A stretch of 21,583 bases of DNA from Welwitschia mirabilis (lineage: Eukaryota > Gnetophyta > Gnetopsida > Welwitschiales): positions 255,235,922 through 255,257,504 of the forward strand of contig JBOZIK010000001.1 in assembly GCA_051453625.1 (NCBI GenBank), written 5' to 3'. Positions 10,590-19,631 of this stretch are shown here, piece by piece (within the stretch, counting starts at the first letter, position 1; the number at the start of each line of letters is the position of its first letter). A program made the translations under genes and the position numbers. The notes under the pieces were generated by a model, which was given only the letters and a program-made list of their open reading frames with translations, had not been told where the DNA came from and made no database searches.

Positions 10590-10830
10590 TGACCTAGACC
10601 ATCCTAAGTTGCCGTATTGTGAACAGGCCTGAATGCATAAGCTCTTTGAACTTTCCAACAATCACATTCAACACATCCTTATCCCAATATTCTGGAGGAA
10701 CTCCCGGGATCAGATCTGCTTAGGGACTCCCTCAAATAATTTTTCTGTATTTAAGCCTCGAGGGGTGCCTTCTAGTTAGGGGCAAACCTCAGCCTTGAAA
10801 GTGGATACCCATCCATTTTATGTTAAGACA
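10590..10830 (-). pseudogene. possible LINE ORF1 (DUF4283-like) fragment
   Basis: Read on the minus strand, 10707 down to about 10636 gives PGVPPEYWDKDVLNVIVGKF. This fits the 'LPGLPLEYW.E.VL..IG...G' signature of the DUF4283 domain in ORF1 of plant LINEs. Further along, the minus strand reads LRMV, a stop, then VNFCVWI, which could be the domain's following beta strand. The part before it is interrupted by stops, and the zinc-knuckle and reverse transcriptase regions were not found. DUF4283 is an RNA-binding-like domain. The match rests on about 25 residues, so chance resemblance is possible. Confidence 0.4.
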
Positions 10831-11780
10831 TCGTCCTATTTGGAGTATGATAGGTGTTGAATTCGAAGGTACAAACTTGCCTATTGGATTGAACCTAGAT
10901 TACTCTTCTATGACCATACGAGTTTGATGTTGAATTTTTATGATCAAAGTTGACACTAACAGTGAAGCAAACCAACCCAAAGGACTGACTTCTGCTCCCA
11001 AACAAAGACAAGATGGAAAAAAATGGAGGATAAGCTTCCATAGAGGGGAAATCCCACTTTCTAATCTGAGACCTATTTAGCCCTACAACCACTTTGAAAC
11101 CACTTGGCTGCATCAAAAGAAGCCTCTTCTTGCTCTCGCACCTTCTTCAGCTTTACATGCAACCTAGGCATAGCCTCCAATCTGGGAGTCAATTATAAAT
11201 TCAAATCAAATGTCATTTATGCAGCATTAAACTTACGATTGTGACTTTGGCATAGTTAAGTAATTGAATGTGCAAATTTGTTGGTGCATTTGATTCTCGT
11301 CATGTTGTGAAGACTTGCATGACAATAGTGTTAGTAAATTGGAAGTCATATGAAGGCATATTACATTGTATGCTAAGATTATAATACAACAGTTAAGGCA
11401 GCATTTTGCCTAAGACAAGTTTTCGGTAATGCAAAAGGAGCAATATGCTATTGCAGGGTTATTCTTGCATGCTGATATTTGCTTGGAAGGATGATATTTT
11501 GCCTTTTGAGAAGGTTTTTGAGATTGGCTAGAGGAGGCTTTTTGTCTTTGAGACATCTTCTACACTATGCTAATATTAATAAAAGATATTAAATTTTTTG
11601 TTTTCCTGTTTTATTTTCTATCTCTTTTAGCTTCAATTGGAGAGTTCCCTCCACACGTATCATATCCTAAATTTGCACTAGTGGGATCGAAATGGTCTTT
11701 GCTGGGTACCATAGACAATTTGGGTAAAAGGTGATAATATTATATCTTGAGCAGTTACATTTTAGGACTAATGATATAAA
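10831..11780. other. non-coding or unreadable stretch
   Basis: A 73-codon minus-strand frame (10895-11116) precedes the possible LINE fragment and could be its degraded N-terminal part, but I do not recognise it. The rest shows no gene, RNA or repeat boundary. Confidence 0.4.
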
Positions 11781-11860
11781 TGTAAGCTGCTTAGCTCAGA
11801 TGTGGCTCACAGTAGTAGAGGCTGGGAAGAGGCTTGTACCATGGGAAAGTTGGAAAAGTA
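11781..11860 (+). pseudogene. scrap of Ty1/copia integrase zinc-finger region
   Basis: Positions 11829-11849 read EACTMGK, which fits the second half (C-x2-C..GK) of the zinc finger before copia integrase. The preceding 37 bases (11784-11820) match 13287-13323, upstream of the other copia integrase, at 29 of 37 positions, and seven of the eight differences are transitions. Both read a WL-x-VVE motif. This small piece lies before the gag segment, so it belongs to another copy or was moved by rearrangement. Confidence 0.45.
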
Positions 11861-11925
11861 CCTTTAATTTCTTAACAAGTGGAATTGAAGCAATTTTGCT
11901 AAGTTGCAAATTTTGTTGACCTTGC

Positions 11926-12211
11926 AAATTATGGAGTGGTCGTTAACTATTGACAAATTGGCAATGGATAATTGAAATGTCTAAAACATTTTGATGGAAG
12001 ATGTTCTAGTACAAAACTAGTATCAAATGGGCTTGGATGACACAACCTAAGCAAAGACAATCTCTAATAAATTATGGAGTGGTTGTTGACTATTGACAAA
12101 TTGACAATTGATAATTGAAATGTCCATAAAATTCTGATGGAAGACGTTCTAGTACAAAACTAGTGTCAGATGGTCTTGGATGACATGACCTAAGCAAAGA
12201 CAATCTCTAAT
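11926..12211. repeat. two-copy tandem duplication, unit 143 bp, inside copia gag
   Basis: aaattatggagtggt at 11926 recurs at 12069. The two units align along their whole length through gacaaattg, ttctagtacaaaactagt and cctaagcaaagacaatctct, with about a dozen differences. The duplication explains why the start of gag is present twice. Confidence 0.95.
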
Positions 12212-12300
12212 GATGAATGGTCACAAGAAGCTATCAAAAGTACAAAAGATCTATGGTGCAATCTATTTCCAAGTGAAAATCGACTCTCAAGGCTTCTCAT
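11931..12300 (+). pseudogene. Ty1/copia gag (UBN2/Retrotran_gag_2 type), degenerate and partly duplicated
   Basis: In the second repeat unit the + strand reads ILMEDVLVQN, a stop, then MVLDDMT, a stop, and AKTISNDEWSQEAIKST. This follows the N-terminal gag layout of plant copia elements, in which a 'W...ME.LL....W' helix is followed by 'W...D..A...I'. It continues KDLWCNLFPSENRLSRLL. The first unit gives the same frame with its own stops. Gag would have formed the virus-like particle that packages element RNA. Identification rests on the motif order and on the integrase 1 kb downstream. Confidence 0.6.
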
Positions 12301-13335
12301 ACTAACCAGCTAAGAACCATCCAAATTCTGTCTAGTGGCAACTATAAAACCTACGGTTGCCAGGAAGACTTTGCAACAATGCGGTAGTGAAGGTTTCATC
12401 TGGACGTGCTGGCCCTGAACCCTGTTGCTGTCCCTCGATATATTAAAGAGCATGCATGTGTCCAAACAACTAAGATCCAACCATGCTAGAGCTACGTTCA
12501 AGTGAAACCAATGAACAACCATAGACTAATAAACAAGATATATGGTTTCATAGGACTAAAAACAACTAGCATAGAACAAACTAACAAAACAACTAGCAAA
12601 GACGGAACAAACTAACAAAACATGAACATCATATGAAATCTCAGTTTGAATCCTGCAGGAGCCTTTATATCTCTAGCAGACCCTTCGTCTTAAGTGTCAA
12701 TTAATAGGTTTGGAACATCTTCTCTAACATCTTGTGCATGGTTGGCTTCCCTCGCCTCACCTTTATGGAGAGGGGTTCTATTTACTCATTAAGATGCTAT
12801 AATTCTATCTCAGAATTTTCTCCAAACCCTCCAATTGAAACTTTCTTTGCATTTGAAATATTAGTAGAAGTGGGGGATTTCTCCTTTCTCTGCTGTCCCT
12901 TGTAAGAACACTTTTGGTGACGCATTATATTAATGAGATAAAACCTCTTTGTTGTTGAGGACCTTGATCACATTTGGAATACCTTAGGTCTTAGTTTTAT
13001 TTATTTATTTATTTTTAGGTCTACTATTCTTGTACTCATAATTTATCTTCTCATTGTGCTTTGGCAAATTAGAGCTTCCCTTTTCTTTAATGCTCTTGCT
13101 TCTTTTCGTCCGTTGTTGATTCATGGCTCTCGTTCTCTGACTACTTGTGCTTCTTGTATGCCTATGCCGTGTGTCCATGGTTGCCAGCAAATATGTGCAA
13201 ATGGAATATTGTAAAGCATGATTATATGACTATACTTGTCACTAAAAAGCATGTTCTTTGTAGATGTTTCTCGCATTTCTTGAATAAAGCTACTTAGCTT
13301 AAACGTGGCTTATGGTTGTAGAGTCTCTATTAAAA
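12301..13335. other. unreadable interval between copia gag and integrase
   Basis: Gag end, zinc knuckle and protease are expected here but were not recognised. A 70-codon minus-strand frame (12310-12522) and a 61-codon one (13005-13190) are open but unlike any family I know. A 31-base direct repeat (gaacaaactaacaaaaca at 12574 and 12605) and a TTTA microsatellite are present. Confidence 0.4.
12995..13017. repeat. (TTTA)n microsatellite
   Basis: About five TTTA units form a short simple-sequence tract (ttttatttatttatttattt). Confidence 0.9.
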
Positions 13336-13716
13336 TGTGAAGCTTGTGAGTTCAGGAAACTTCATTGAGTTTCTTATCCTACTAGAATAGTTAATCATAC
13401 CAGTAGTTGTTGTGAGTTAGTCCATTCTGATGTATGGGGGCCAATAAAAATTTCCTCTAGAAGTGGTTTCCACTACTTTGTAAACTTCGTTGATTGTTTC
13501 TCACCTATGATGTGAGTTTAATGTCAAAATTAAATCTTTACTTTTTGATAATGCACTTGAATATTTTTCAGCCAAAATCAATTCTTTTATGTCTATTAAT
13601 GGGATTCGTTATTTCTCATGATGTGGCCCTACTTCTCAACATAATGGAGCTGTTGGATGTAAAAGTCAACCGCCCTTAATGTTGCTTGTTCCCTTTGATG
13701 GAACCTTAAAATAAGG
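13336..13716 (+). pseudogene. Ty1/copia integrase, internally deleted
   Basis: CEACEFRKLH at 13336 is the C-x2-C half of the zinc finger. After one stop, CELVHSDVWGPIKISS and GFHYFVNFVDCFS give the start of the catalytic core with its first Asp. The sequence then jumps to SLLFDNALEYFS, NSFMSINGIRYFS and TSQHNGAVG. The loss between FVDCFS and FDNALEYF removes roughly 50 residues. The second Asp is kept (DNALE), but the catalytic Glu after 'QHNG' is Gly. Homology persists to about 13716 (VPFDGTLK) and ends abruptly near the Athila LTR. Confidence 0.8.
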
Positions 13717-13975
13717 CCCCATTTCATCACCAATCATTGGAAATTTGTGTGCTTTTGGGTGATATTAGGTGCATCTGGGATCGTCATGGGCTTGGAAATG
13801 TGGATTTTCCTTGGAGAAGTAAAGATTACACAATCATCGTCGAACACAACAAATTGATCGTTTCGCAACAAATCTGACAACAATATGCTTGGAGATCGTT
13901 GCTAGAACGACGACATAGTGACCACTAGTTGAGACTATTATCACTTACAGATTACCCAACGACGTTTTCGACGAC

Positions 13976-14160
13976 GAGTCCACCGTAACAGATTGAGATC
14001 TCGCCACTTGAGGATCGACTGATGACTATCCCAACAATGAGTCCACATTGGCAGACCGAGATTGGCGCTACTTCAGGATCACTTGACAACCATCCTAGCA
14101 ATGCTTGTGACATTGACAGGCATAGATCGTTGCTACCTGAAGATCTCGTAGCAACACAAG
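13976..14160. repeat. diverged tandem repeats of about 63 bp in the LTR U3
   Basis: Three units begin near 13976 (gagtccaccgtaacagattg), 14039 (gagtccacattggcagaccg) and about 14102 (tgcttgtgacattgacaggc). Shared positions include the spaced elements aggatc and gatgactatcc/gacaaccatcct. Such repeats upstream of an LTR TATA box are often enhancer arrays, but this role is an inference. Confidence 0.7.
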
Positions 14161-14218
14161 TAGCAATCGGAACGATACTTTAGTAACCAACTTAGACAAT
14201 TTTCTAACTATTTCCCAA

Positions 14219-14229
14219 CCTATAAAAAC
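14219..14229 (+). promoter_or_regulatory. TATA box of the Athila 5' LTR
   Basis: cctataaaaac is a good plant TATA element. It lies about 515 bases before the LTR end, after the CpG-rich U3 repeats, where the RNA polymerase II promoter of an LTR is expected. Transcription would start about 30 bases downstream. Confidence 0.65.
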
Positions 14230-14739
14230 AACGGCCTTCTCCTTGCTTAATTTACTTTTTGGGCTCCTAGAGAACATGACAGAAGTATCTAGGAAAAGAG
14301 AGAGGCCATTGAGAGGAAGAGAGTGAGAACAAGGTCCCTTCCTCTCCTTGTTAGTTGGGGTGAGATTGTTTTGTTTCACCACTCAATGTAAGTCATGTAT
14401 TGCAAAAATATGAGTTAATATCTCTTTTCTTATGTTTCTCAAATTGTGTATTGATGTGTTGATTGGGCATCTTCATGATTAAGTGTTCACATATGGTTTG
14501 AGGGTAGTTGGGTTAATGCCAACTAGATTAGTCTAGTGACTTGCGTTACCCTTGCATTGTTGTCTCTTCAGATTATTTGCACTAATCAATTTTGTGAAAT
14601 AGCTTGCACTTCATCCTCTTTTCTCTCTCTTCCCTTCTTGTCTCTAATGTCTTGACTTTACTGGATACGACACTTGGGAGAAACATTAGAAGATGGAAAT
14701 GAATAATTGAACAGGGCTAACAAAGAATCCATCACATTT

Positions 14740-14757
14740 TGGCACCGTTGCCAAGGA
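14740..14757 (+). other. primer binding site, tRNA-Asp type
   Basis: tggcaccgttgccaagga differs by three G-to-A changes from tggcgccgttgccgggga, the complement of the 3' end of plant tRNA-Asp used by Athila elements. The site follows the LTR end by three bases (ttt). Two of the changes convert CG to CA, as expected from decay of methylated CpG. Confidence 0.85.
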
Positions 14758-14967
14758 AGGCAAGCAGGTCCTCCTAAGAGGAAAGAATTTCAACTAGTGC
14801 TACAAGCAAGGTGAAACTTGTTTTACTTTGTGCTTTGGTGAAAATTTTAATGAATAAAGGAAGGGATTGGTCTACGAACTCTCTTGACTTTGTTTACTCT
14901 ATCCTTCCATAGATTCCACTTTATTGTGTCATTTTCAAATTTTGATTTTGGATAGTGTAGGTTTTGT

Positions 14968-15185
14968 GATAGAGACCTTGTGTTCTCCTACACCTTGCGT
15001 TTGGACGTCCTTTCAACACCATTGTGTATGATCTTGGTGATTGAGGCCTTGTGTACTCCTACAGCTAGTGACTAGTGGAAGTTTGAAGGACTAATCCTAT
15101 ACAATCCTGTTGGTTGAGGCCTTGTGTTCTCTTATAATGTGTGTTGGCTTTTATTGGCAGCCTTATCATCTTATGTCTTTATATG
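14968..15185. repeat. three diverged leader repeats of about 72 bp
   Basis: The motif gaggccttgtgttctcctaca occurs in slightly different forms at about 14968, 15039 and 15112. Only this motif is well conserved. The intervening sequence has diverged. The repeats lie in the untranslated leader between the primer site and gag. Confidence 0.7.
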
Positions 15186-15216
15186 CCTTGAGGATTTAAC
15201 AATGGCTTAAGACTGA

Positions 15217-17560
15217 TTAGAGATAATATCAGAGGGGTTATTTGAATACAGGTTTAGAGAACAACAAGATCCTTCTATTAGTGAATCTTGTGAGACTCAT
15301 CCTCCTTTTGCATTCAACTTTGAAACTGAGGACTGCGTTGTTAGCGAGCAATGTCCATGTCTGCATAATTCCTTGGAGGAAGCTAAGAACTTTTCTTCCT
15401 TACAAATTCCTTTCACAAAAAAACCTCATTCCGATACCAAAATGGGCACCTCTAATATTCCAATTGCCTCTCTAAGAGACTTGCCATTGAATCATAAAAA
15501 TAGATCTAATAATCCTATTCTTTTACTAGAGGGAGAGGACATTGAGATTTGTAACCTTGCAGTGTATCCCCCTTTCTATGGGCATGATCATGAAGATTCC
15601 GATAGCCGCCTTATAGAAATTGAGCAACTAGTAAAAACGACTGGGAAAAATGTAACTGATAGAACCTTCTTGAAATTTTTCCCTTCGACCCTTAGGGAAA
15701 AGGCTAAGATGTGGGTCACTTCATTGCTCAACCATTGTATTCATTCATGGGATGAGATGTGCACTATTTTTATAGAAAGATATATGACCAGATAACGGAT
15801 TCAAAAGCTAAGGAAGCAAGTGAGTGGGTTTAAACGAAAAAATGAGGGGGATTTTTGTGCAGCCTTTGAATGCTTCATTGGCTATGGTACTCAAAACCTT
15901 GGCNNNNNNNNNNNNNNNNNNNNNNNNNNNNNNNNNNNNNNNNNNNNNNNNNNNNNNNNNNNNNNNNNNNNNNNNNNNNNNNNNNNNNNNNNNNNNNNNN
16001 NNNNNNNNNNNNNNNNNNNNNNNNNNNNNNNNNNNNNNNNNNNNNNNNNNNNNNNNNNNNNNNNNNNNNNNNNNNNNNNNNNNNNNNNNNNNNNNNNNNN
16101 NNNNNNNNNNNNNNNNNNNNNNNNNNNNNNNNNNNNNNNNNNNNNNNNNNNNNNNNNNNNNNNNNNNNNNNNNNNNNNNNNNNNNNNNNNNNNNNNNNNN
16201 NNNNNNNNNNNNNNNNNNNNNNNNNNNNNNNNNNNNNNNNNNNNNNNNNNNNNNNNNNNNNNNNNNNNNNNNNNNNNNNNNNNNNNNNNNNNNNNNNNNN
16301 NNNNNNNNNNNNNNNNNNNNNNNNNNNNNNNNNNNNNNNNNNNNNNNNNNNNNNNNNNNNNNNNNNNNNNNNNNNNNNNNNNNNNNNNNNNNNNNNNNNN
16401 NNNNNNNNNNNNNNNNNNNNNNNNNNNNNNNNNNNNNNNNNNNNNNNNNNNNNNNNNNNNNNNNNNNNNNNNNNNNNNNNNNNNNNNNNNNNNNNNNNNN
16501 NNNNNNNNNNNNNNNNNNNNNNNNNNNNNNNNNNNNNNNNNNNNNNNNNNNNNNNNNNNNNNNNNNNNNNNNNNNNNNNNNNNNNNNNNNNNNNNNNNNN
16601 NNNNNNNNNNNNNNNNNNNNNNNNNNNNNNNNNNNNNNNNNNNNNNNNNNNNNNNNNNNNNNNNNNNNNNNNNNNNNNNNNNNNNNNNNNNNNNNNNNNN
16701 NNNNNNNNNNNNNNNNNNNNNNNNNNNNNNNNNNNNNNNNNNNNNNNNNNNNNNNNNNNNNNNNNNNNNNNNNNNNNNNNNNNNNNNNNNNNNNNNNNNN
16801 NNNNNNNNNNNNNNNNNNNNNNNNNNNNNNNNNNNNNNNNNNNNNNNNNNNNNNNNNNNNNNNNNNNNNNNNNNNNNNNNNNNNNNNNNNNNNGAACAAA
16901 TCTGGATATGAATATAACATGGCTCACAACGAAATCTAAATCAGAAACAAAAACCATGAGAAAACTGATGCAAGATGTTAAAGGTATAGACTCCTCTCCA
17001 TCTACTTCATCCACTTTTGATGTTGCATCTTTAATAGAAACTGTTAATTCAACCTTAAAGGAAGTGTCTTCAAATCTCAAGGATTTGAAAGTCGTGAAGA
17101 ATTATGATAAACCCTCCACATTGTCGTCTTTACAAAGAAAATGAACATATACCCGAACAATGCCATGCCTTATGAACACGTAAGGAAATCATTTATGAGG
17201 AGTGTGTGCCTTCAATGCCCAAATGAATCTGTCACCAATAAGAGATTTTATGAAGGCCTTTAATGCTCGATTTAGAACCTTTTCCAATAATGTTCTAAGA
17301 TTACCTTACAACAATTCAACGCTATATTATGCAAGAGGTAGCAATAACCCATCTCCTAAGTAGGATTCATTGACATTAATGTTAGAGAACTTGATCAAGG
17401 AAAATCAAGAAACCAATAAAAATATGGAAAATATGTTGGGGATTTTGCAACAAACCATCATCTGTGATCAATGATAGCAGGGCACTGTTCCTACCTAACC
17501 ATATGCCAACAAAGGTAATGTAAAGGATTATAAGTTAGTGACACGACAAGGTGTACTGAG
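15217..17560 (+). pseudogene. Athila-type gag, degenerate, interrupted by an assembly gap
   Basis: The frame is open from 15217 to 15795. It contains LEGEDIEICNLAVYPPFYG, then TFLKFFPSTLREKAKMWVTS and SWDEMCTIFIERYM, the Retrotrans_gag (PF03732) pattern. A stop after YMTR is followed in frame by IQKLRKQVSGFKRKNEGDF, up to the gap. No ATG in good context begins the frame; the ATG near 15202 is followed at once by a stop. After the gap the frame resumes with KSKSETKTMRKLMQDV, and a shifted frame holds a damaged zinc knuckle (HCRLYKENEHIPEQC, second Cys to Tyr). The region from 17220 on (LSPIRDFMKAFNARF, then NLIKENQETNKNMEN) is the usual Athila gag tail. It would have formed the particle and bound RNA. 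Confidence 0.8.
15904..16893. other. assembly gap (990 N)
   Basis: All bases are N. Long open frames that appear to cross this interval are artefacts of unknown bases. The missing piece lies within Athila gag, where only about 200 bases would be expected from the usual gag layout, so the gap may be wrongly sized or may hide an insertion. Confidence 0.99.
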
Positions 17561-17718
17561 ACCAATGCTTGAACTTACCCAACTTCTAATGAAGTGAAGA
17601 ATGAAGATGATGTGGAGGAGATTACTTCCAATATGTTGACTAATCAACTTAGCACCTCTGTGTCTTTTGAGGTGGGAAGAGGGAAGTAGAGGAAGAGCCC
17701 ACACCTTGGATGAAATGA

Positions 17719-18485
17719 TTGAATTTTACTTTAGTGTATGATGAATATTTGTGGGAATTGATAAAGGGGATCAAGATCAACCTACCACTTCGGGAGATTC
17801 ATCATGATAGCGAGCAATATGCCAAGATATGGAGAGACTTAGTGACTAGGAAGAAGAATAGAGCTATGCCAAGAAGGTCTTTATGGCCCAAAGCACCACA
17901 TACTTCATGGCCAATAAGGCACTAAAATACAAAGATCCAAGAGTGGCTATGGTAAGTGTGACTTTGGAGGGTAGTAAGAAGGTAAGAAAGTGCCTTACTG
18001 ATTTAGGAGCAAGTGTAAATTTCATGCCCCTTCACATTTCTAAACGTGTGCAACTAGAGGGGAGAATTCAACGAGCTGATACTATTCTTGAGTTGGCCGA
18101 CACTTCAATTGCTAAACTGGTAGGCATTATCAAAGATCTTATCCTCCAAATTGATCAAGGTTTTTATCCTATTGACTTTGTGGTCCTTGAGGTAGCTAAG
18201 GAAGCTGGATATCCTTTGATCTTAGGAAGAGCCTTTTGTGCAATTGCCCATTGCATCATCGACACTAGAACCATAATGATGTTGTTAGCCTTTGCTAATC
18301 AAAATTTCAACATTAAAGACTTTGATGCAGCTAAGAAAGCAGAAGTATCTAATGAAATCTCTAACATAGTGGACTTAATGGTTCAAGATTTCAAGCTTAT
18401 TTCTAGTCGAACTGCCAAGGAAATCCTTATCTTAAATCATTCCAATTCATCCCCTTCTAGTCACTCCATCATGCTATTCACTTGA
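17719..18485 (+). pseudogene. Athila-type aspartic protease and upstream linker
   Basis: The first frame (17719-17925) gives the linker before protease, including YLWELIKGIKINLPLREI and YAKIWRDLVTRKK. A frameshift near 17883-17900 leads to the protease frame, open to 18485. This carries KYKDPRVAMVSVTLEG, the active-site motif TDLGASVNFMPL (catalytic Asp at 18000-18002; the lineage uses D-L-G-A-S instead of D-T/S-G), FVVLEVAKEAGYPLILGRAF and the end CIIDTRT. The protease frame is about 200 codons long with all main motifs intact, making it the best-preserved domain of the element. It would have cut the Gag-Pol polyprotein. It is not expressed alone, since the upstream frame is broken. Confidence 0.85.
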
Positions 18486-18780
18486 TCCCATCCTCTTTAA
18501 ATTCCTCCAACCCATACCAACTAAATGGAGACCTATTAAGGAAGACATTAGACGACTTATGTTTGGAGGAAGAACAACATTAGCAGATATCTGATTTGAA
18601 AAGGAGGAGAATCTCACAATAACCACTTAACTTCCTATCAGAAGAAGGGTTGGAAATTCAAACAAATAATTCAAACGAATCAACCAAGTTTGAAAGAACT
18701 ACCTTCCCATATGAAGTACATCTTTCATCCATAATAATCCTCAAAAGCCTCTCATGATCTCATTAACTTTAGCCTAAGAG

Positions 18781-19605
18781 GAAGAAACTCAAGTCATAGC
18801 CATCCTAACCAAGAAAGTTCAAGCCTTTTCTTGGGCACATAAGGATCTAGGTGGAATTCCTCCTAGCATTATCCAATATGAAATTTATTTGGAGGACAGT
18901 AGACCCATGGAGATTGAATCCTGCACTACGACAAATTGTTAAGGATCAAATCGTTGAGTTAGTAGATGCTAACATCATGAATCTTAGAACAGATAGTGAG
19001 TGGGTAAGCCCTTTAACTATAGTACGCCAAAAAAAAGGAAAGCTTAATGAGCGCACCAAGAAAGGTCACTGCCCTCTTCCCTTGTTAGACCAAATTCTAG
19101 ACCGGTTACAAAGGCATGAATATTATTGCCTTTTAGATGGCTATAGTGGATACAATCAAATCTCTATTGTAGATGAAGATCAATCCAAAACCACTTTCAC
19201 CTCATTCTTTGGACTTATGCTTACAAAAAAAAAAGTCTTTTGGCCTTTGCAATGCACTGGAACCTTCCAAATGGACATGTTGGGAATTTTCACCGAAATG
19301 TTAGAAGAGTTTATAGAAGTTTTCATGGATGATTTTTCCTTATGGGGTGATTCTTTCAACGAAACTTTGGAAAGATTGGAAAGAGTGCTAAATAGATGCA
19401 TAGAATCTGGTTTGAAGTTGACTTGGGGAAAGAGTGTGTTCATGGTTCAAAGTGGAATTGTCCTTGGACACATCGTTCAAAGAAAGGAATTGAGGTGGAC
19501 CCTTCAAAAGTCAAAGTTATTAAAGAGATGACACCTGCAATGAACCTAAAACAATTGAGATCCTTCTTAGGGCATGTGGGATTCTATCATCAATTCATCG
19601 AATGA
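18781..19605 (+). pseudogene. Athila-type reverse transcriptase, degenerate with internal deletion
   Basis: The connection AFSWAHKDLGGIPPSI precedes YEIYLEDSRPM. A frameshift then leads to RLNPALRQIVKDQIVELVDA and SEWVSPLTIV. Next comes GHCPLPLLDQILDRL, HEYYCLLDGYSGYNQISI, EEFIEVFMDDFSLWG and GIVLGHIV. Between VSPLTIV and CPLPLLDQ about 30 residues are missing, including the block with the first catalytic Asp ('RVCIDYRKLN'). The FMDDF catalytic pair is intact at 19322-19336. A run of ten A's before tcttttggcctttgc and a deleted base a little further on shift the frame and restore it. A last shift near 19490 leads to KGIEVDPSKVKVIKEM and SFLGHVGFYHQFIE. Confidence 0.88.
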
Positions 19606-19631
19606 ACTTAAAACAATTGAGATCATTCTTA
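19540..19631. repeat. 31-base direct repeat at an RT/RNase H deletion junction
   Basis: atgaacctaaaacaattgag (19540) recurs as atgaacttaaaacaattgag at 19602, each followed by atc-ttctta. The second copy sits where about 40 residues of the RT thumb/connection region should be. This suggests that the deletion and the duplication arose in one template-switch event. Confidence 0.85.

Larger units (their letters stand above)
11781..13716 (+). mobile_element. decayed Ty1/copia retrotransposon fragments
   Basis: A gag segment (11931-12300) and an integrase segment (13336-13716) lie in the correct order on the + strand about 1 kb apart. Gag C-terminus and protease would be expected in between but are unreadable. 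No LTR, primer binding site (tggtatcagagc) or reverse transcriptase was found. The integrase homology stops where the Athila LTR begins, which suggests that the copia element was interrupted by the Athila insertion. Confidence 0.65.
13720..14736 (+). repeat. 5' LTR of the Athila-type element (left border approximate)
   Basis: The right end is set by CA at 14735-14736, three bases before the primer binding site. The left end must lie after the copia integrase homology (ends near 13716) and before the CpG-rich block, but no unique TG start could be chosen. The LTR contains a CpG-rich region with tandem repeats (U3), a TATA box at 14219-14229, and about 500 bases of presumed R-U5. Confidence 0.6.

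Noticed and set aside
12310-12522. 70-codon minus-strand frame
   Set aside because: No recognised family. It lies within the copia remnant on the opposite strand, so it is most likely chance.
13005-13190. Basic 61-codon minus-strand frame resembling a nucleic-acid-binding tail
   Set aside because: No zinc knuckle, and it lies opposite to the copia element.
14095-14382. 95-codon minus-strand frame
   Set aside because: It lies in the Athila LTR over the TATA box and U3 repeats and matches no protein known to me.
15808-17144. Open frames of 360-420 codons on both strands
   Set aside because: They run through the 990-base block of N. Only the short gag parts next to it are real.
19180-19443. 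87-codon minus-strand frame
   Set aside because: Shadow of the Athila reverse transcriptase on the + strand.
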